From CAZTJA01 sp964613745 (GTDB lineage: Bacteria; Desulfobacterota; Desulfomonilia; Desulfomonilales; Desulfomonilaceae), in the NCBI GenBank assembly GCA_964613745.1, contig CAZTJA010000039.1:1-26137 (forward strand): a stretch of DNA of 26,137 bases, in the 5' to 3' direction. Under the pieces are notes generated by a model. That model was not told the DNA's origin, searched no databases, and was given only the letters and a program-made list of their open reading frames with translations. Shown here piece by piece: positions 21,795 through 26,137 of this stretch. Both the position numbers and the translations under genes were made by a program. Within the stretch, counting starts at the first letter, position 1, and each line of letters begins with the position of its first letter.

Positions 21795-23648
21795 ATGAAA
21801 ACGTTCATCTTAGTTTTATTTAACTTATGCGTTTTGGCTTTCTTTATTTATTTACTCCGCCGTCCCGGATCGCTTTCTTATTACGCCGGCGGAAGAATAT
21901 GGCTAACATGGCTCGCTGTAGCCGTTATCACATTGATGGACGAACTGACTTCGGTTTTTTATGCGCCGGCTGAAGCTCATCGGTTCATCGGTCCGAGTGC
22001 GATTATCTTCATAGCTTTCACCTCTTTGTTTGTTCATTACATGACCACAAGACTCGTCGAGATAGGCGAAATCCTGGAGCATCACAAAATCTACGGAGGC
22101 GGCGTTTACTCTTTCTCATATCTTGTACTCGGTCCAACGGCATCATTCATAGCAGTCTCTTCTATAATGGTAGATTACATTCTCACCGCCTGCATATCTT
22201 CCGTAAGCGCGGTAGAAAACTCACTTGCATTTCTAGGACTGCCTATTCACACGAAAATAGTCATTGCGACGACGATCATCTGGGCTGTTGCAGGACTAAA
22301 TATACTCGGAATTCGAGAGAACGCTCGGTTTACTTTCGTGATTTTTATATTCGCAGCCGTCATTTTTCTAAATCTGATCATCGGTGGGGTGTTTTCCCTC
22401 GATCAGGCAGGAATAGACCGATTGAAAGAATCCTTTGATCACGCCTCAGATCGACTCAGCACAGGATCTCTTTTTCATGGATATGGAATTTTTATAGCGT
22501 CAATAGCGAGTTGCGTACTCGCATATTCCGGAGTGGAATCAGTTTTGCAAACGGCAGGTCTTGTGCGTTCGTGGAAGGATATAGGCAAAGCTTACGTATT
22601 CCTAGCAGCGACCGTGGGGCTTGTCACCCCTATAATAGCAGCTTTAGCATTATCCGCTCCCATCAATTTTGCGGAGCATGAAGGCGATTTGATAACCCAT
22701 TATGCATCAATGGTTAATGGTGTGCCTTTCGGTATAGCAGTAGCCATTTTGGCAAGTTTAACTCTCATTATGGCGGTTAACACCGCTTTTGTCGCTTCAA
22801 GCGAACTGCTTGAAAGGGTTGCTGAACGCTATGGTTTTTTGTGGATCACTGCGGTGAACAAAGCCGGCTCCCTTTACCGAATCCACATTATGAATGCGGC
22901 CTTCTTTTCCGGGGTAATTCTTTTGACCAGCGGCAGTCAGATGATTCTTGCGGACATGTATGCCATCGGACTTGTAGCAAGTTTCTGCATTAATATGGGC
23001 TCGCTGCTCATCTATCGTTACTTCATGGGTACGAAGGAGATTATACATTTCAGCACTAGTAGACTCATGACGTTGATTATTTGGGCCATATTCGTGAGTT
23101 GTCTCCTCTTTCTAGCCTGGATGAAACCACACGGAACGGAACTCTGGGCATCGGTAACGGCAATTGTTTTGGTATCCGGTCTACTCATTGCTCAAAAAAA
23201 GGCCCCCGAAATCAAGGTCATTGCCGAAACCGACACGCAGATGGATGTGATCACTTATTTTGCTGAAAATACCGAGCCCACAATTAACATATTCTTCAGA
23301 CGACCTAGGGAAGAAGCTCTTTCGACTCCCCGGGCCAATGAAGTTTATATAACCTTCTTCAACCCGAGACATGGTATTCCACCCAGATTGGCACAGAATC
23401 ATTTCAGGCTGGTAACTGTACGCAGAACCATTTATCAGCATATGATAGCAATCCTAAAAATAATGGAATATGAGTTTCCCGACCTGCAGGTGCACGTTCA
23501 CTTTGGATGGCCCTTGTCCTCGTGGTTAGACAGAATTGCAGTAGGAGTGATGGTCTTTAATATGATGAAGCTCCCGAAAATGTTCAGCAACTTTATTTTC
23601 AACATCAATTATCCGGGCAAAATGTACGAATCAAAAAAGACGAAATAA
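21795..23648 (+). CDS. APC-superfamily amino acid/polyamine-type permease with C-terminal soluble domain
   Basis: About twelve hydrophobic segments occupy residues 1-470 of 617. The first membrane segments contain YYAGGRIWLTWLAVAVITLM and the sixth YSGVESVLQTAGLVRSWKD, as in APC-family exchangers and symporters. The remaining 140 residues, from IKVIAETDTQMDVITYF, are soluble and end in a region around EFPDLQVHVHFGWPLSSWLD; most APC members lack such an extension, and it may be regulatory. An ATG at 21786 is also in frame, but AGGGA at 21782-21786 lies eight bases before the ATG at 21795, which is preferred. The gene is divergent from the liv-type genes across 294 bp, hinting at related substrates. 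The substrate is unknown. Confidence 0.85.
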   Translation: MKTFILVLFNLCVLAFFIYLLRRPGSLSYYAGGRIWLTWLAVAVITLMDELTSVFYAPAEAHRFIGPSAIIFIAFTSLFVHYMTTRLVEIGEILEHHKIYGGGVYSFSYLVLGPTASFIAVSSIMVDYILTACISSVSAVENSLAFLGLPIHTKIVIATTIIWAVAGLNILGIRENARFTFVIFIFAAVIFLNLIIGGVFSLDQAGIDRLKESFDHASDRLSTGSLFHGYGIFIASIASCVLAYSGVESVLQTAGLVRSWKDIGKAYVFLAATVGLVTPIIAALALSAPINFAEHEGDLITHYASMVNGVPFGIAVAILASLTLIMAVNTAFVASSELLERVAERYGFLWITAVNKAGSLYRIHIMNAAFFSGVILLTSGSQMILADMYAIGLVASFCINMGSLLIYRYFMGTKEIIHFSTSRLMTLIIWAIFVSCLLFLAWMKPHGTELWASVTAIVLVSGLLIAQKKAPEIKVIAETDTQMDVITYFAENTEPTINIFFRRPREEALSTPRANEVYITFFNPRHGIPPRLAQNHFRLVTVRRTIYQHMIAILKIMEYEFPDLQVHVHFGWPLSSWLDRIAVGVMVFNMMKLPKMFSNFIFNINYPGKMYESKKTK

Positions 23649-23770
23649 CCGAGCTTCACTGAATTGAGACTTTTTCCAAACTTTCGAATCAAAGCATTGA
23701 AAGCCTTCAGTTGATGTTTTATTGTTCATCCGCAGGTTTTTGAAAGCAGTTTCATTGGAAAGATAGAGCA

Positions 23771-24928
23771 ATGCCTGAACGTCTAAAGAGATTTCTCAAA
23801 AACAGATGGTATGTGATCCTGATCCTGATCGTCGCAATGATAATAATTTACCGATTCAGGTTCATGCCCGTGGCGGTTTCCGCATTCAAAGTGGAATCGG
23901 GGCCGGTAATCGCCGAAGTCCTTGGGACCGGCAACTTGGACGCCCGCTATCAAAATACCGTGAGCGCCAAAATCCAGGGTCGAATTGTAGAACTTACCGT
24001 CGATCAAAATGATCCTGTAAAAGAAGGTCAGTTACTGGTCCAACTGGATGATCAGGAATTGAAAAAGTCCGCGGGCATTGCTCAGGCCGGTCTCGACGCC
24101 GCTAGAGCAACGGTGGAAAGGGTCAACGCAGAACAGGCACGAGCAAAAGCCGTCTACGAACAGGCTCAACGAGATTACAACCGGTACACCGCTCTACTTG
24201 AATCCAAGAGTATTTCAGTTTCGGATGTTGACAAGAGCAGAGAAAAGCTTGCCACAGCAGAGGCCGATTTAACCAGAGCCGCTGCAGCAATCATTGAAGC
24301 AGAAAAGCAAGTCATCACCGCAGAACAGAAAGTCCTCTTCGAACAGGCCAGACTCGCCGATACGAGAATTTTGAGTCCCTTCAACGGTCTTGTTGTCCGA
24401 CGAGACAGACAGGTAGGGGACATCGTTGTTCCGGGCTCAACTATTATGCAATTGATTTCTACCTCGGAAATCTGGATTTCAGCGTGGGTGGACGAATCCG
24501 CAATGGCGGAACTTAAAGAAGGTGCCCCGGCACGGATTGTGTTTCGATCCGAGCCTCAGAAAGAGTATCCGGGGAAAATAGCCCGCCTCGGTCGGCAGGT
24601 TGATCGCGAATCGCGTGAATTCCTGGTGGATGTTCTCATAAAAGAGTTGCCGCAGAATTGGGCGATAGGTCAAAGAGCGGAAGTGTACATCGAAACCGGC
24701 CGAAAAGATAACGTCCTGAGCATTCCTGTTTCATCGGTCCTGCACAGAAACGGAAAACCTCACGTTTATTTAATTGAGGGAGGAAAGGCGATACTTCGCA
24801 CGTTTCAACCTGGAATTCGCGGCATGGATAAAGTCGAAGTTCAAAAAGGATTGACCGCAGGCGATCTCATCATAAAAAATCCGGAAGTTCCGGGTCTTGT
24901 GAACGGGAAAAGAGTTTCAGTGAAATGA
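23771..24928 (+). CDS. HlyD/DevB-family periplasmic adaptor subunit
   Basis: The 385 residues have an N-terminal membrane helix at about 13-27. Next comes the first lipoyl half (KIQGRIVELTVDQNDPVKEG) and a coiled-coil hairpin at about 100-195, shorter than in the other adaptor in this window. The second lipoyl half is RILSPFNGLVVRRDRQVGD, and a beta-barrel (EIWISAWVDESAMAELKEG) and membrane-proximal domain ending VNGKRVSVK follow. The stop codon overlaps the start of the permease gene (ATGA at 24925-24928), so the two are translationally coupled. Order and partner identity match DevB-DevC of heterocyst glycolipid exporters and their many heterotrophic relatives. Confidence 0.92.
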   Translation: MPERLKRFLKNRWYVILILIVAMIIIYRFRFMPVAVSAFKVESGPVIAEVLGTGNLDARYQNTVSAKIQGRIVELTVDQNDPVKEGQLLVQLDDQELKKSAGIAQAGLDAARATVERVNAEQARAKAVYEQAQRDYNRYTALLESKSISVSDVDKSREKLATAEADLTRAAAAIIEAEKQVITAEQKVLFEQARLADTRILSPFNGLVVRRDRQVGDIVVPGSTIMQLISTSEIWISAWVDESAMAELKEGAPARIVFRSEPQKEYPGKIARLGRQVDRESREFLVDVLIKELPQNWAIGQRAEVYIETGRKDNVLSIPVSSVLHRNGKPHVYLIEGGKAILRTFQPGIRGMDKVEVQKGLTAGDLIIKNPEVPGLVNGKRVSVK

Positions 24929-26133
24929 ATCTTGCCGTTAGAGACATTCGTCACAATCTTGTGAGATTCGGTCTGACAACTCTTGGGATCGGTTTGTTGC
25001 TCATGATTGTGATGGGCATGGGCGGAATCTATAGAGGCCTTATTGAAGATGCCACTCTTTTGGTAAATCGAATAGGCGCTGATCTATGGGTGGTCCAGGC
25101 AGGAACCAGAGGCCCCTTCGCAGAAATCTCCAGGTTACCGTTAACATTGGAAGATAGGATAAAAGCCGTACCTGGAGTCGCCGGTTCGCGTGCATTTGTT
25201 TCGCATACCATACAGAGGGAGCATGAAGGAAAACCCCTGAGAATAGTTGTCCAGGGATTGGCTTGGCCCGAAGATAAAGGCGACTGGCTCCCAATAGTGG
25301 CGGGAAGACCTCTTCGAGCAGCTCATTACGAAATGGTAGCGGACCGAATTCTGGGTTTAGGCGTAGGCGAAAAGGTAGTCCTCGGTAAAGATACTTACAC
25401 GGTCGTAGGTCTTACCGCCGGGATGATAGGACAATCAGGAGACGGACTGGCCTTCTTCACGGCAAGGGATGCACTGAATATTCAATTCGACCTTCGGGGA
25501 GAGGCCGTTCGCCTGGAAAAAGCCGCTCGACGGGCAAGAGTGGCACAGAGTTTCGACACCACGAACCCATTTCTAACGGAAAAATCCCAGGGTGAATCTG
25601 CAAGCCTACCGGGAATTCCACGACCTATGATAAGCGCCGTATTGGCGTCAGTAAGACCGGGAACGGATGCGGAGTCGGTGAAAAGAATCATTTCCGGCTG
25701 GCCGGATGTAACTGTGTATTCTACTGAAGAGCAAAAAGAGTTGCTTCTCAAAGGAACAGTGGATCGGGCCAGACGTCAACTCGGACTTTTTAGGGCATTG
25801 CTCATAATCATTTCAGCGATAATTATGGCCCTGATCATCTATACCTTAACACTCGATAAGGTCCACGATATAGCTATGCTGAAATTAATGGGCGCACGGA
25901 ATCGTGTGATTCTGTCCTTGATTCTTCAGCAGGCTCTCATTCTAGGCTTCTTCGGCTACATACTGGCCTATTACATCGGAACCTGGATTTTTCCAAATTT
26001 CCCCAGACGGGTAATCGTAGTGCAAGAGGATCTCATCTCATTGGGCGGCATAGTACTTGTCATCTCGGTTGTTTCAAGTCTCTTAGGCATTTGGAAAGCC
26101 ATGAAGGTCCAACCCAACGAGGTGCTCTCATGA
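24925..26133 (+). CDS. DevC-like ABC permease (FtsX/MacB superfamily)
   Basis: The 402 residues begin NLAVRDIRHNLVRFGLTTLG, with a first helix at about 14-35, then the segment GADLWVVQAGTRGPFAEISR that is distinctive of DevC-type permeases. A large extracytoplasmic domain extends to about 285, and three C-terminal helices follow. The coupling loop is TLDKVHDIAMLKLMGARNRV. DevC-type systems work with a DevB adaptor, a DevA ATPase and a TolC-like channel to export glycolipids or other amphiphiles across the envelope. The stop codon overlaps the start codon of another gene at the right edge, presumably the ATPase. Confidence 0.93.
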   Translation: MNLAVRDIRHNLVRFGLTTLGIGLLLMIVMGMGGIYRGLIEDATLLVNRIGADLWVVQAGTRGPFAEISRLPLTLEDRIKAVPGVAGSRAFVSHTIQREHEGKPLRIVVQGLAWPEDKGDWLPIVAGRPLRAAHYEMVADRILGLGVGEKVVLGKDTYTVVGLTAGMIGQSGDGLAFFTARDALNIQFDLRGEAVRLEKAARRARVAQSFDTTNPFLTEKSQGESASLPGIPRPMISAVLASVRPGTDAESVKRIISGWPDVTVYSTEEQKELLLKGTVDRARRQLGLFRALLIIISAIIMALIIYTLTLDKVHDIAMLKLMGARNRVILSLILQQALILGFFGYILAYYIGTWIFPNFPRRVIVVQEDLISLGGIVLVISVVSSLLGIWKAMKVQPNEVLS

Positions 26134-26137
26134 CCCT
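26130..26137 (+). CDS. Start of a further gene, predicted DevA-like ATPase (only two codons visible)
   Basis: ATGACC begins at 26130, overlapping the permease stop as ATGA, exactly as the permease overlaps the adaptor. The identity is predicted purely from gene order in DevBCA-type operons; nothing of the protein can be judged. Confidence 0.4.

Overview
The window looks like a draft-genome scaffold from an anaerobic Gram-negative bacterium. My best guess is a deltaproteobacterium (Desulfobacterota, something like Desulfomonile or a syntroph relative). This rests on gene content: a tungsten/molybdenum aldehyde:ferredoxin oxidoreductase-type enzyme with a Tat-exported polyferredoxin partner, a TauE/SafE permease module, and liv-type ABC transport genes. 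The lineage is an inference, since there is no rRNA or marker gene here.

Layout. (1) 1-2015, minus strand: a polyferredoxin gene followed by an AOR-family gene that runs off the left edge, an arrangement like ydhY-ydhV of E. coli. A 100-N scaffold gap cuts the 5' end of the ferredoxin gene, but the gap is flanked by an exact 55-bp duplication, so the two contigs almost certainly overlap and the gene is intact. (2) 2397-8240, plus strand: a perfect-consensus sigma-70 promoter reads into an apparent six-gene unit. It holds a small cysteine-rich exported protein with two CC-x4-C motifs, a HlyD/MacA-like adaptor, a LolD/MacB-type ATPase, two FtsX/MacB-type permeases and a secreted small protein with a C-x3-C-x3-C motif. 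(3) 8346-9254, minus strand: a small thioredoxin-reductase-like flavoprotein with a perfect 7-6-7 inverted repeat just upstream. (4) 9561-11486, plus strand: a likely sigma-54 promoter, a small membrane protein, a TauE/SafE permease and a small secreted protein, closed by a good intrinsic terminator.

(5) 11560-18469, plus strand: a compact surface-polysaccharide cluster with a GT4 glycosyltransferase, a B12-binding radical SAM enzyme resembling the HpnJ ring-contraction family, a GT2 glycosyltransferase, a WbaP-like initiating sugar-phosphate transferase and an O-antigen polymerase/ligase-like protein. No flippase or chain-length regulator is present. (6) 18494-21500, minus strand: a branched-chain-amino-acid-type substrate-binding protein, LivH and LivM, with no LivG/LivF ATPase genes on either side. 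(7) 21795-23648, plus strand: an APC-family permease with an extra C-terminal soluble region. (8) 23771-26137, plus strand: a second export system of DevB-DevC type, with the first codons of a third overlapping gene (probably the DevA-like ATPase) at the right edge.

The window is dominated by envelope and transport functions: two unrelated adaptor/ABC exporters, one anion exporter module, one ABC importer lacking its motor, one secondary permease and a polysaccharide locus. The least-explained items are the radical SAM enzyme inside the polysaccharide cluster, the two small cysteine-rich proteins bracketing the first exporter, and the three-gene TauE module behind a sigma-54-like promoter. 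I saw no tRNA, rRNA, CRISPR array, transposase or integrase.
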